In this document: positions 1-10,580 of the stretch, piece after piece
Position numbering within the stretch: position 1 is the stretch's first letter
Layout of the letters: each line of letters begins with the position of its first letter
Origin: Penicillus capitatus
Taxonomy: Eukaryota > Chlorophyta
Length of the DNA: 64,000 bases
NCBI GenBank assembly: GCA_965649825.1
Contig: OZ287694.1
Coordinates: 1,426,001-1,490,000 of the forward strand
Direction: 5' to 3'
Position numbers and translations under genes: made by a program
The notes under the pieces: generated by a model
The model's database searches: none
The model's input: the letters and a program-made list of their open reading frames with translations, nothing else
Told to the model about the DNA's origin: nothing

Positions 1-1113
1 CTTCATCGTTATCGTTGCACCACGACTCTCTTCTTAGTGATAAATCTATTCGAAGGTATTTTGATCTGAACAGAGTCACAATTCCAGAAGCCATGTCTTC
101 AGCGAAAGAGATCTACTGCCACGAGTCATGTCTAGATTCGCTGCAGCACAGGGAATTCTGCAATGTCGTCGAAGACGATCTGATCACTCGTTCGATGCAA
201 CGTTGCTTTACGACTCGAATATCGTCATCCTTTTAGCTATCAGAGGACGCGTTAAACATGAGCGGCAATGATTGAAGGGACGCGCAGACATTGTCCGTTG
301 ATAGGGTCGAGTCGTTACGGCCGCCGCCGAAGTCGAGGGGTCCATAGCTTGCTTTAGCTTAGCTCCCTTGACTCTTTATTCATTGCGAACTGTGTCCATC
401 GAGCTCTCGAACTCGACGTCGGACCAACGCGACCTGCTGATATAACGTAAGTCACGACGCGTAGGAACGGAACTCCTGAACGGCCGCATACGGCCGTTGT
501 CTACTTTGGAAGCCGAAACAGCCGGTCCCTGAAAGACAGGACAGTCGAGCACAGACAAAGCTGTCAACAGAGACAACCAGCCGTAGTAGGTATCGACGGT
601 TATCTCGTCTCTACTTAAAGGACCGCGATGACGACCCCTTCTGAGACGATCCGTCCTGCAACCGACTGTGTTCGCAGACGTGTGTCAGCATCCGTCACAA
701 TCGACAGAGTACGACGCGCGCCGAGGAATATCTGTCGCTTTGATGTGATGGCGACGGGCCCGTCAAGAAGACCGCGATTGACATTTTAACGCAACAGAAA
801 AGCGACAGATAAAGCAGAACCTGCCGACGACCGCCTCTGCGGACGCATAACCTCCGGCGATTCTGTTTCTACAGAAGAATAGCAGGTGGAGGAGCAATTG
901 AGGACAGCTCGACCTGTCACATCAGTTAACGCTCCGAATCCGAAGACACTGCCATCGCCGATCGCCGTTTTTTCACGCCGTAGGCAAACGTGATTTATTG
1001 TCAACCGTTTGAAAACACGTTTGTTTTCCAGGGCAATTCAAATTCGATTCTACTCTTGAATGATCTGCGACTATCGGAACTGTTACAGTTATTCTGTTTT
1101 GTATGCTGAAGGC
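1..1113. other. No recognisable gene; downstream flank of the CAF1-like gene
   Basis: Only short open frames on both strands, none with a recognisable motif or a splice pattern extending it. The right part is the 3' flank of the minus-strand CAF1-like gene that ends at 1114. Confidence 0.5.
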
Positions 1114-2141
1114 TCATTCAGTATAGTCCGGCATCTGTCCACTTGGACTGGCATCTTTTCCGAGTCCATACAGAACTCCTGCATGCTGCAGTGCGCCCTC
1201 TATGCCATAGAAAAACGTCTTCGCTAGTTTGACAAACGTCAACGATGTCAACAGACTGTTCGATCCCGCCTACAACAGACACCCAGCCACATAACGCGCC
1301 GTCGAGGCATACGGAATCCCACCTGATGCTGTGGCCCGATGCGCTGGATCTGCAGATCGTCCGCCACTTTGTCCAATCCTCCGCGTAGGTTATCACAAAA
1401 CTTCATCAAATATTTCGTGTCATAGACAGTTGGAAAGTACAGCTAAGAGCATTGGATGCGGCTCGACGGCGAGAGATGCATCGCTGCTACCTTCAATCGT
1501 TCAAAAAACGTCGTTTCGTCGTTGGGTAGTGGCTGACAAGTGACGATCTTGAGCAGATAGCCAAAATCGTATCCACCTTGGAATGTCACCCACTGCACCC
1601 TGTCATTCAACACAATCCCGGACATCATCAGCAGCTCTCCAAAACGTTGCACGTCAATGCCATGCGCTTGATTTCGTGCAAAATCAATTCCAGCGTTCTT
1701 GAGCAAGTCTATGCTATCTTGTGCAAAAACGTCGTCACTCAGTTCAAATTCTCTACACCAGGTCACCCATCTCAGTCGTGTGCCCACGGATCGCGAGGCC
1801 TGCCTGAAATTGAATTGCCAGACACTGAGTTCGCCATCGACAACTGGCAGAGCGCCATCAGCATCGGTAAAGGTCAAGCCGAGTTGTATCAGTTTCAGCA
1901 GGTCGACATTGAGCTTGACGGTGAGGTATTGGTATTCTGGCGTGTCGTTGTAACCTCCAATAAGGCAGACGACGACGCCCGGAAATTGTGTGTTCACCGC
2001 GACGTAAGGGTATTCGTCGACGACGCTCTGTAGGAGCTCCATCTCTTCTTCTAAGTTATGCTCCCAGACTTCACGCACACGGAGACATTCTCCTGAGGCC
2101 GTTTGTGCCGTAACACCGCGAGGAATTGCGTCATGCTCCAT
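1114..2141 (-). CDS. CAF1/CNOT7-family deadenylase-like protein, predicted catalytically dead
   Basis: Four exons (2141-1804, 1752-1491, 1442-1323, 1269-1114) splice in frame to 291 aa, the usual CAF1/POP2 size. The family is the DEDD poly(A) nuclease subunit of the cytoplasmic CCR4-NOT complex. Seen: REVWEHNLEEEM near the N-terminus, FNFREFEL restored by the first splice, VFAQDSIDLLK, GIDVQRFGELL, GGYDFGYLL, IGPQHQAGS and a C-terminal LYGLGKDASPSGQMPDY. The catalytic DTE is NTQ (N50, Q52) and the late Asp in the GSDS motif is N244. Only D175 and H239 remain, so three of four metal-binding acids are isosteric amides. Inference: a pseudo-deadenylase that may still bind RNA or NOT1. Intron 1 (1753-1803) is GC-AG and open in frame. 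An ATG at 2270 was not chosen because it would overlap the divergent LPA1 gene and adds a hydrophobic leader unlike the family. Confidence 0.9.
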
Positions 2142-2256
2142 ATCGCCGTCGCCGTGGATCTCTTGAGAAACGGCGTGCGTCTTCGACGGAAACGAGGAGA
2201 ATTGGACGAAATGGTGGGAAAGGAGAAATGAGAGCGTTATAAGGGACAGACGCCAG
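2142..2256. promoter_or_regulatory. Short shared intergenic region between divergent CAF1-like and LPA1-like genes
   Basis: Only 115 bp separate the two predicted start codons, so the 5' untranslated regions and both promoters must lie here or overlap the neighbouring coding sequence. No core-promoter motif stands out. Confidence 0.4.
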
Positions 2257-3244
2257 ATGGGCACCGCCACCTTCGTGACGTTTCGCCCTTATCGTCCTGC
2301 ACCGGGCAGAGCACGCCGCATCACGACCCGAAGCCTCAGGTGCGCGGCCAGGGACTGGAACACCCCAAGACGGTTCGGTTTAGCGAGGACGATGCGAATC
2401 TGAGGCTCAGGAGTGAAGCCGAAGCGCCGTTTCGCCTTTTTCGGCTGGTATTGTATGGCAGTGCGGTGGTCGGTGGCGGCGTGGGTCTCCTGGTCAACGG
2501 AACGCAGGTGATCGGTGCCTCGATCGGTCGGCCTGGAGCACTGAGCATGACAGAAGTGGGGAAAAATATCGCCATCGATGTCGCTGCTCTGCTTGTGTTT
2601 GGTTATCTCTCTTGGAACGAATGGAAGGCGAGGGAACGACAAATGCAGCGACTCTCACGCGAACTCCGACTGGGACGTCTCACTGTCCAAACGACAACGG
2701 AGAAGCTACTCAGACTTTATGACTTGAGAGGCGCTGCCCGCGTGGTAAGTCACTCTTTGCTGAGTGAAGTGTGATGGCAAGAAGTGTGAGATGATGTGAC
2801 AGGTCATCGTAGCGGGAACGCCAGAACAGATCACACGAGCAATGGAAGAGGCGGGGCAATTTCGCACGAAGCTCAGCGAGGCGGGCGTCTACATCATACA
2901 GGCACCCATCTTCGGTAACGCCTCCAATGACACCTCTCAGCGACTCGCATCGTGTGCGGGGATTAGGTGATGCATCCGCGAAAGAGGAAGTGGTGGATGC
3001 CGAGGGGGATAAGCGATGGACAGGACAGGCCGTTCGGCTGGACGAGTGGAGAGAGTGGTTTCAGGATCAGATACGCGATTCGCAGGTGACATCTGACGAC
3101 GGGCTGTACGTGGGATTGCGTATGGATGGCCGTGTCCGTGCCAGTGGTCGAGGAATGCCACCGTGGTTCAGAATTGCTAATGAGCTTCCGCCGCTCGAGG
3201 GGATATGGAAAGGATTTGGCGATGGATTCGATGGACCTGTATAA
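2257..3244 (+). CDS. LPA1: LOW PSII ACCUMULATION 1 / Rep27-like plastid membrane protein
   Basis: Four exons (2257-2339, 2384-2744, 2803-2914, 2967-3244) splice in frame to 277 aa. All three introns are GT-AG (44, 58 and 52 bp). Family role: assembly of photosystem II, in thylakoid membranes. Seen: a basic, Ser/Thr/Arg-rich N-terminus without early acids (transit-peptide-like); then LRLRSEAEAPFR; two hydrophobic segments near residues 46-68 and 88-103; RGAARVVIVAGTPEQ; and a C-terminal DDGLYVGLRMDGRVRASG followed by a PPW and DGPV block typical of this family. The first exon is in a different frame from exon 2, and only removal of intron 1 joins the leader to the conserved part. It ends 42 bp from the 3' end of the convergent Twinkle gene. 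Confidence 0.82.
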
Positions 3245-3286
3245 TGGACGGACACGTATCGTCGCAACCGTCACATCACTCTTCTT

Positions 3287-6283
3287 TTACACGATGCTCC
3301 CGTTAACGAAATTCTTGCCGTTGCCCACGGACGTCTCCTGCAGATCCCCGACGAAATCGGAGGCTGCGACCGGCGCTTCCATCTTGGCTCTGGCCGAGAA
3401 TCCCTCTTTGCGCCTCTCCTCTTCGGGATCGGAGTAGGTGCCGTCGGCGAGGTTGTACATCAAGGTGTATTCACCTGTGTCCAGCGATGATAGAAGGAAA
3501 ACGAAAGGAGTACCTAACCCACGCGTCCCGCCACTTTGTTTCGCATTTTGCGGACGATGATACGAACGCGTCGCTGTTCCTCCTCACTCATGACCTCGGC
3601 CTCTCCCTGATCTCGAGACGTGTCGTGAAAATTCTGCCAGTTTCTACAAAAGGCACGCCGCAGTAAGCGGCCCACCCACCGGCTGAGTAGCAGATACCGA
3701 TGAATCACGATTCCGCCATCGGCCTTGTTAATGAAGTGCGCGCTCCCAGAAATATCGTAGAGATTCGGCGGCGCCCCTCGCCTAATGCCTTCTCCTTGCA
3801 CAAGCGTCAGCAAGGGAGGTAAGTATCACCAGTCGTGAAGTTGACGTGGATGGGCGACGAGCCAGACGTGCACCTGGTATGTTCGTGCAAAGTTCTTAAT
3901 CTTCGTCAGCATGGCACTGACGAACTCTGTCTCCGACACCGTCTTCGATCGTCCGTGATCCAGTTCGTTGTAAGGATCAATCACCAGTCCCCGAATCCCG
4001 TACCTGTTTGCACGAGCTGCGATCGAAACGAGGCCGTTCAGTGGAGACGCGACCTCATGACAGCCACACGAGCGATCTCGAGAACCCAGTCGACTGTGGG
4101 AAGCTGGCCCGTGAAGTCTCGTATGATAGAGAACTGTTGGCTGACCCAACACAATCCATCTCGAGCCTCATTGGCGTTCATTCGCGGAACCCCCCTCGGG
4201 TCACACCATCATACGATTAACCGTCGACACGAATCGGATACTTGGCGTAGTGGACGTTGGAGTAGAACGGCTTCCTGACGTGCTTCTCCATCAGCTGCCG
4301 AGCATGATCTGCAATCTGAAAAGGCGCTGTCGATTAGTGGTCGAGAACTGCGCAGGTGCAGGGACCTGTTTCTCCATAGAGGCGAGAGAGAAACGCCATC
4401 CGTGCAGCTCGGCGAGTTGAACCGTCAGCGCATCCAGCCACTCCGATTTTCCGGAATTTGGCACGCCAGACACCACCGTCAGTTCTCCGGGAACAATTCG
4501 GTAATACCTGAACGCGAAGAGCACGGACTCAGCGATGCCTTTCCGAATCCGCTTACGCATCCAGGCCTGGCCATCCGGTGGAGAAGCCAGAAGGACATAT
4601 GGTCTCCATGACGTAGTGACGCTCGATCTCGTCCAGAAAATCCATAAAACTGCAACACTCAGTTATCTTTGTGTCATATGGTCGTGACGGAGTTGGTCCA
4701 CTTGTGGAGACCGTGGACGGGATAGGCCTGTGCACTCTCCACATACCATCGCAGCGCCTCCGCCGAATCGCGTTGCAGAACTTCGTTCGCATCCTTCCGA
4801 TGCCATCGAGCATCATCTCGCTTCTCTTCTTCGGCAATATCGTCGTCCGTTTGGCCGTCGTGTGGACGAATCGTCGATTCAAAATTCGTTGGCCAATTCA
4901 CTTTCCAGCACTTCCATGCTCCAAATCTCCTAGCTAGTTCCTCAGAGAGGGCCAAACCGGGCGCATCGTTGTCCGTGGCCAAAATGAACTTCTCCGCATC
5001 TTTGAAACTGGAAAACGATTCTTCGAAGTAACTAAACAAGCCAATGTGTGGCTCAAATGCGCAGGACTGGCATCGGGTCGTGCGCTCCACCTGAAATTCT
5101 TGTCGTCTGGATTGATCGGACCTTTCTTCACTTTCCCAGGCGCGCCATTGGGAACGGACACCACGTTCGTGAATCCTGCCATCTCGAGTGCCAGTTTGTC
5201 CATTTCGCCTACGCACGTCTCACACAACAATATCACTCTTTCTCCCCGTTATCACCTTCGACGACGATGATCTCCTTCTTCTCCTTGATATCATCCAATC
5301 CATAGAAAACTTTGAGGCCTCCCGACGCCTGGGGACAGGAGACTCTTTGGTGAGAGGAGTGAGATCGCTGGGTGTCGGACTTGATGAAAATCTTTCCGTC
5401 GGACGTTTCTGTACTTGACGTTGACGATCTCTCCGTTCACTGTGTAGGGAAAGGCAATGCATTTGTTTCCCTGTCCCCTCATCTCCATCATGATCCCATT
5501 CCGCTCGAGCACTTCTTCAGAAATACCCCTAAGCCAGAGCACAACCATCACCGTCTGTGGCATCTCCCTTGCTCCGGATACCTCTTCTCGAAGAACTGAA
5601 GACACTCTTCGTCCAGGGGCTGAAAATTTGTTCGAGGTTTCTTCGTGGCGGCGTTTTGGTGGACGACTGATTTGAGACCTAACTCCTCCGACAGCGAAGA
5701 AACCACGCGACCCGACCATTGGCATTTCGCTCGAAAACAGTTGTACAGTGCGTGCTACAGCATATCGGTTCTGCTCCTTTGTCCCTTGACAAACCATCTG
5801 ACCTTTCCGCTTTCCTCGATGGACACACTGAGACTGATCTCTTCTGTGCTTCCTCCATCACACATTGGACAGAGAATCCGGTAATTCCCCGGTTCATAAC
5901 TGAAAACAACCGATCTCGTCACTCTGCAGCGGGAAATGTGCAGACCTTGGCAGTTCAATGCCGAGATCCTGCAGCTCCTCCTTCAGAATCTCCTGCCAGT
6001 CTTCCAGATCCTCATCCTTCTGCCTAACCCATTCGCGACGGGGCATCTCGTCTCTTGGACGGTCCATGCGCATCACGGCGCCGTTATTGGTGCTCTCTCT
6101 AGGAGGGACACGCGCCTGCCCGATAGGAGGCTGTCCGAAATGCATCCCCTTTCTTTCCGGCTCCGCCCGAAAACGAAATCGAAGCGGCTTCTGTGCGCGC
6201 CACGGAGGCGACCACGTCCAGAGCAAGGCCGCCGTCGAGATCCGCATGGTATGAGACCACATGTGTCGTGCAATGTGCGTCAT
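3287..6283 (-). CDS. TWINKLE: Twinkle-type organellar DNA primase-helicase
   Basis: Fifteen exons splice in frame to 769 aa: 6283-5946, 5899-5791, 5754-5582, 5528-5381, 5328-5256, 5208-5091, 5031-4702, 4649-4557, 4507-4366, 4315-4242, 4194-4054, 4003-3830, 3781-3698, 3643-3519, 3474-3287. Role: unwinds and primes organellar DNA. Order of domains: a zinc ribbon with two Cys pairs (CPMC at 123-126, CFRAKC at 155-160); TOPRIM primase fold with EGEMDK (280-285) and TDNDAPG (339-345); RecA-like helicase with Walker A GVPNSGKS (475-482), Walker B LVIDPYNELD (586-595) and HPRQ (631-634). The intact zinc ribbon is the plant/protist form, as animal Twinkle lacks it. The start at 6283 was chosen because the first 50 residues are Arg/Ser/Thr/Trp-rich and nearly acid-free, as in a mitochondrial or plastid presequence. 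An upstream non-coding or coding exon cannot be excluded. Confidence 0.9.
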
Positions 6284-6920
6284 CACCGTCCTTCGCGAAT
6301 TCGCTTCGTGAAAAGACGTTCGAGATAGAAGACTCGGTGACGACACCTCCTACGATACGCAGAAGACGCCTTCCGTCACTGGCGTCTTCAAAGGCAAAAG
6401 AGTAATGTTCGACTGCGGGATCCATCCGGGACACGAAGGACTTCCCTCGCTGCCTCTGTTCGATCGCGTCGAGATGGCTTCAGGTTCATAGCTATACAGC
6501 GAAGACGTTTGGGCTCTCTTATTAAGGGATGAGTTTTTTCACTCTACGACTCTGACACAGTTTCCCGAGTTACCACTGCTGGATGGGATGTCTTTGATTG
6601 ACTCAAGAGCGAAAGTCATTTCTGTTGCGGGGTTCTGGTTTCGCTCTCTGGGCAACGGATGAGAAGAAGCTTCAACTGCACAGAGCGATTTCAGTTACAT
6701 CAAGAGATGCGTCTTGGAACACTTGGTAATGGTTCTCATGCGTGTCTTAAAGTAATGATGATGAATAAATGCATGCATGCAGGCCGTCACGTCGTCTGGC
6801 TGTGGTCATCGAGGGGCCCGTTTGTCATCTTTGTGTTTGACGCCGTATTTCTCTGATAACGTCGCAAACGAGGAGCAAAATGTCTTCAACCGGTCAAGAG
6901 ACCGCCGCGGTAATGAAAAC
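6284..6920. other. Divergent intergenic region, Twinkle and first channel gene
   Basis: Upstream flank of Twinkle (minus) and of the first channel (plus). Sequence from about 6350 rightwards is repeated at 10017 and after as part of a tandem duplication. No other gene seen. Confidence 0.6.
6753..6770 (+). promoter_or_regulatory. Conserved AT-rich core-promoter-like motif upstream of type I channel
   Basis: The motif taatgatgatgaataaat is repeated upstream of all type I genes (10563-10580, 30163-30177, 53114-53128), about 104-168 bp before the predicted start codon. Its persistence in otherwise diverged flanks suggests a TATA-like or initiator function. No transcript data are available. Confidence 0.35.
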
Positions 6921-9454
6921 ATGTTGCCTATCGATGACGACGATTTCTCGCAGGCGTCTTCATCTCAGCTTCAGCAAGATGATGCTGCACCATGTCAAAA
7001 GCCGGCGTCGTCTACGGAAATCGAAGAAGAGGAACAACCGGAAGAAGAGACGGCGACTGGTGAGTAGAGAAGGCTCTTCGTTCGCCAATTCTCCCTCAAC
7101 CGCAGGTGATGGCGACACCGAATCCGGCAGAACGGAAAGATGGTTTCTTGAGCCTCCGTCAGAGTGGACACTAGAGTGCACCATTCAGTAAACACCCTTT
7201 CGTCTTCTGTCTCTTTGCTTAACCGTCGCGTGTGCTGGGCAGACTCATTTCTGACCATGGACCTCGCATTGTCCATGCTGTTGTCGATGCACAAGGAACG
7301 CCATTTTTCTGGAATGCCGTAGAACGAGACCGAACTGATTGTGCAAACATGCTCTTGGATTACGCGAAGAGCAAAGGGTTACCTGTGACATTCAAGTGCG
7401 AAGGTGGCGATCTCTTGTCCCGGGCCATTGACAACGAATCTGAAGCTCACTTCGAATTCGTTCTGGACAAACTCGCAGGAAAGTACACGACAGTGCTAGA
7501 GACAATCGAGCTTTTACGTACACATCTGCTACGTTTCTCTATTCAATTCCGGAGGATAACACACAATTTCTTCAAAGAAGACAGATTCACAATGGAGTAT
7601 GCTAGGTTTGACGCGCCAAAGGCTCTGTTCGGCAGAAAAGGAGAGGCCCCAGTTGGGATGTCTACTGATCGTTGTCCAAAACACTGGGCTATGGACAGTC
7701 AGGGAGCAAAGGATTTCTGGATCCAGAATAGTAACTATGGCGAGAGGTTGTCGGACACTGCGGGTCGGCATGTCAGAGTTGTGGCAAGATTCTCATGCAT
7801 TCATCCTTGGGATTTTCACTACGTCTGCATCAAAAGGTATATCTATAGCAGTGTTTGACTGAATTGAGTGCTTTACCACAGTCGTCGACATCCTGGAGTG
7901 ATAAGCGTTCATCTTTTTGCTGCAACACAACTTAGAGGGCTTTTCAAATCATCGGTGTTCAGAGTCTTCGTCGATTGGATGCATAGGAGCTTCCGCAGCT
8001 TCTTCTTGAAGAACGTCCTGCTGGATGCCGTGGTCGCTGCAGTCTTTACAAGCTTCATCATCATAAACAGACGTCATCAAGATGACGTTGCGCCAGTCAA
8101 TCGTGCAATTGTGTTATTGCTTAAAACAGGGTCGTTTATTGCGAATCTGTTTGGAGTCTTCAGGTCTGCGTCGATGCTGAGGTGTGGTGCACCAATGATC
8201 TGTATCATCTGTCCCTTTGGTGTTTGTACACAGGATCACTATGTTAATCATCCAGGTCACACTCCTCACACACACGTGCATTACTGACCATATTACGACC
8301 TTCTCTGCTTTCACATCATCAGTTGGATGCATCCTCTGTTGGGTCGTGGTAATATTTATCTTAAGCTCTTTCTCGAACTCTCTGCAGTAACGCGATGCCT
8401 TTTGTGGTTTAGTTCTTTCGAACACTCCGACCATTCGGTCGTCTTGGGTCCTTCGTTTCGATGGTGGGCTATGCACTGAAGGACACACTATCATTCGCAA
8501 TGATGGGCTTTTTATTGGTGCTTGGATACTCCGCTGCATTCATGGTTCTCTTCGACGATGGTCTTGCCGATGACGACGGCGACAATTTCCGTACCCTTCC
8601 ACGTGCGCTAGAGACGCTATTCCACACTGGCCTTGGAAACTTTGAAACTGACGTAAGTTCTTCCAAAGCAGAACTCCTCTGTCATCATCCAGTGGAGTTT
8701 TCCGATGCAGATGCTTCGCCCTGCTAGTGACTTTCTCACAGTCTGGAGGGCACTGATGTATAATTCCTTTATCTACGTCGGACCGATTGTGCTCATGAGT
8801 TTGCTGATTTCTATCTTGACCGATACCCATGACAGAGTTCGGTCAAAAGAAAAAACAGAGCAGACAATGCATCAACTCCAAGCGGCATTTGATTGTTCCG
8901 TGCTCGGTAGGTTTGTTGATTGGTAAAATCACTCAAACTAAAAGAGAAAGCACAGCTTTATGAATATGTTTTAATTTATAGGTTCTATGAGTCTAAACCG
9001 TTCGGTACGTTCTGCAGTGCATGGATATATAACACTCTATTGCGAGCGACACATGACATGTTAAAAGAAATTCGAGCGGTCAATGGTGCCATTTTCCATT
9101 ATTTGGTTCCTGAAGACACCGAAGAAGAATCTTCCGATGAAGAGTGGTCTGGCAGACTCATCGCACTCGAAAGAATTATCAAGTCTGAAGCATTGAAGCA
9201 CAAGAAAGCTCTTGGAGGTTAGCTTATTCCTCAAAGCAATGGTCTGTCAACCGACGGCGTGTCGTTGTTCAGAGATTAACCAGAAAACAACGGATGAGTT
9301 TCTTACACTGTTCGACAGAATGAAAAACATGGAAGCGACCGCGGGCGAGATGTCGACCAGATTGAGGAATGTGGAAGAGAGCATAGAAGAGATAAAATCG
9401 CTGCTGATCAGAAGTTCAAACGATTCACCAAAACCTGAGCCGAGTTCACTCTAA
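6921..9454 (+). CDS. TRP-like ankyrin/6-TM cation channel, type I, paralogue 1
   Basis: Nine exons (6921-7059, 7106-7187, 7243-7836, 7882-8181, 8234-8348, 8413-8652, 8711-8922, 8982-9217, 9273-9454) splice in frame to 699 aa. Order: acidic N-terminus; FLEPPSEW motif; degenerate ankyrin-like repeats (GTPFFWNAVERDRTDCANML); transmembrane helices; an S4-S5-linker-like FFRTLRPFGRLG; S5; pore loop ending GLGNFETD; S6 with GPIVLMSLLISILTDTHDRV as in TRP/polycystin channels; a C-terminal coiled coil. Inference: plasma-membrane or organellar non-selective cation channel; ligand unknown. The ATG at 6880 matches the start used by paralogues, but small indels then put it out of frame, so translation probably begins at 6921, 41 bp further on. 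Confidence 0.8.
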
Positions 9455-10016
9455 AAAGGATTGCCTGGAGTCTGCACTATTCTGTCTTGTTACAAGGTCT
9501 CGTTCTTCGCTTTCTGTTTTTCTTCACCAAGCAGCCGTGTTTGAGGGGAAATTGCTTCTAACATGTCTGATGGCATTTTCGCATCATGCGTGCTACGCCG
9601 TGCTGAAAATGACATGGGAGGCACTTTCTGCTGCGTTTTTGTTATAGCCATTAACTTCATTGTTCCTGAATTTATCATTATGAAAAGATCCAACACACAA
9701 ATGTCCGTCGACATTACCTGGGGATGAGACAAATGGACAACGCTCATATGTCAATGGCAATCTGCACGAATGTTGTCTGAAGGGTGCGTGTTCGTCGTCT
9801 CGTCGCCGTCGTTGTTGGTACGTTCGGTGTTCATCTCAGCTGCTTACGTTTATAACACTGTGACCTGAAGAGGTCGCACTCTGTGAATGAGAAAGGTCAC
9901 GATGGAGTGATACTGTTGACGAAGCGATGCCCAGAAGACATCGTCCGCGTCACTCCTCTCGGAGCGGACATGAAATCGACCGCTCGTGCATCCTCCTTCC
10001 TACCTGTTACGCGCGC

Positions 10017-10180
10017 CGCAGAAGACACCTTCCGTCACTGGCGTCTTCAAAGATAAGAGAGTGATGTTCGACTACGGGATCCATCCGGGACACGAAGGAC
10101 TCACCTCGCTGCCTCTGTTCGACCACGTCGAGACGGCTCCAGGTTCATAGCTATAGAGTGAAGATGTCTGGGTTCTTTCA
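10017..10180 (-). repeat. Duplicated fragment of the Twinkle upstream flank
   Basis: Strongly similar to 6358-6530, which lies just upstream of Twinkle. It was carried along when the channel gene duplicated and is not attached to any helicase exons. It is a relic marking the left breakpoint of the duplication. Confidence 0.7.
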
Positions 10181-10331
10181 TTAGCAGTTAGTGCGTTTCG
10201 CTCCATAACTCTACGACAGTTTCCCAAGTTACCACAGCTGGATGTGATGTCTTCTATTGGCTAAAAAGTAAAAGTGATTTCTGTTGTGGGGTTCTGTTTT
10301 CGCTCTCTGGGCAACGGATGAGAAGAAGCTT

Positions 10332-10489
10332 CAACTGCTGTTGGCAGTCGGCGCGCCCTGGAGGCGGTCGACGGGTACCCAGCGCCGTTCTGCGCGTAGA
10401 TACGAGACGCGCAAGACCAGAACTAGTTAATTATTAGTCATTGCCCTGTTCACAAATCTATACTTATCCGCAGATGCCGTCCACAACTG
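10332..10489. mobile_element. Small (146-bp) insertion flanked by a 6-bp direct repeat
   Basis: The paralogous site at 6673-6678 has one caactg. Here the same hexamer flanks 146 bp of unrelated sequence (caactg at 10332-10337 and 10484-10489), as expected of a target-site duplication. No convincing terminal inverted repeats and no coding capacity. It could be a non-autonomous element or filler DNA. Confidence 0.5.
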
Positions 10490-10562
10490 CACAGAGCGGT
10501 ATCATTTATACTAAGAGATGCTTCCTGGAACACTTGGTAATGGTTCATGCGTGCTCATAAAC

Positions 10563-10580
10563 TAATGATGATGAATAAAT
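10563..10580 (+). promoter_or_regulatory. Conserved AT-rich core-promoter-like motif
   Basis: Same 18-bp motif as at 6753-6770, here about 110 bp upstream of the ATG at 10689. Confidence 0.35.

Larger units (their letters stand above)
6350..9840 (+). repeat. Tandem segmental duplication, copy 1 (first type I channel and flanks)
   Basis: Colinear with 10017-13760. It includes part of the Twinkle upstream flank, the whole channel gene and its 3' flank. Divergence is moderate (many substitutions and small indels), so this is older than the 22.95-kb duplication. Boundaries are estimates made by eye. Confidence 0.75.

Noticed and set aside
1443-2270. Single 275-codon frame with a hydrophobic leader as the CAF1 gene
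   Set aside because: It reads through a GC-AG intron and ends in an intron, missing the conserved C-terminal exons. The ATG at 2270 would overlap the LPA1 first exon.
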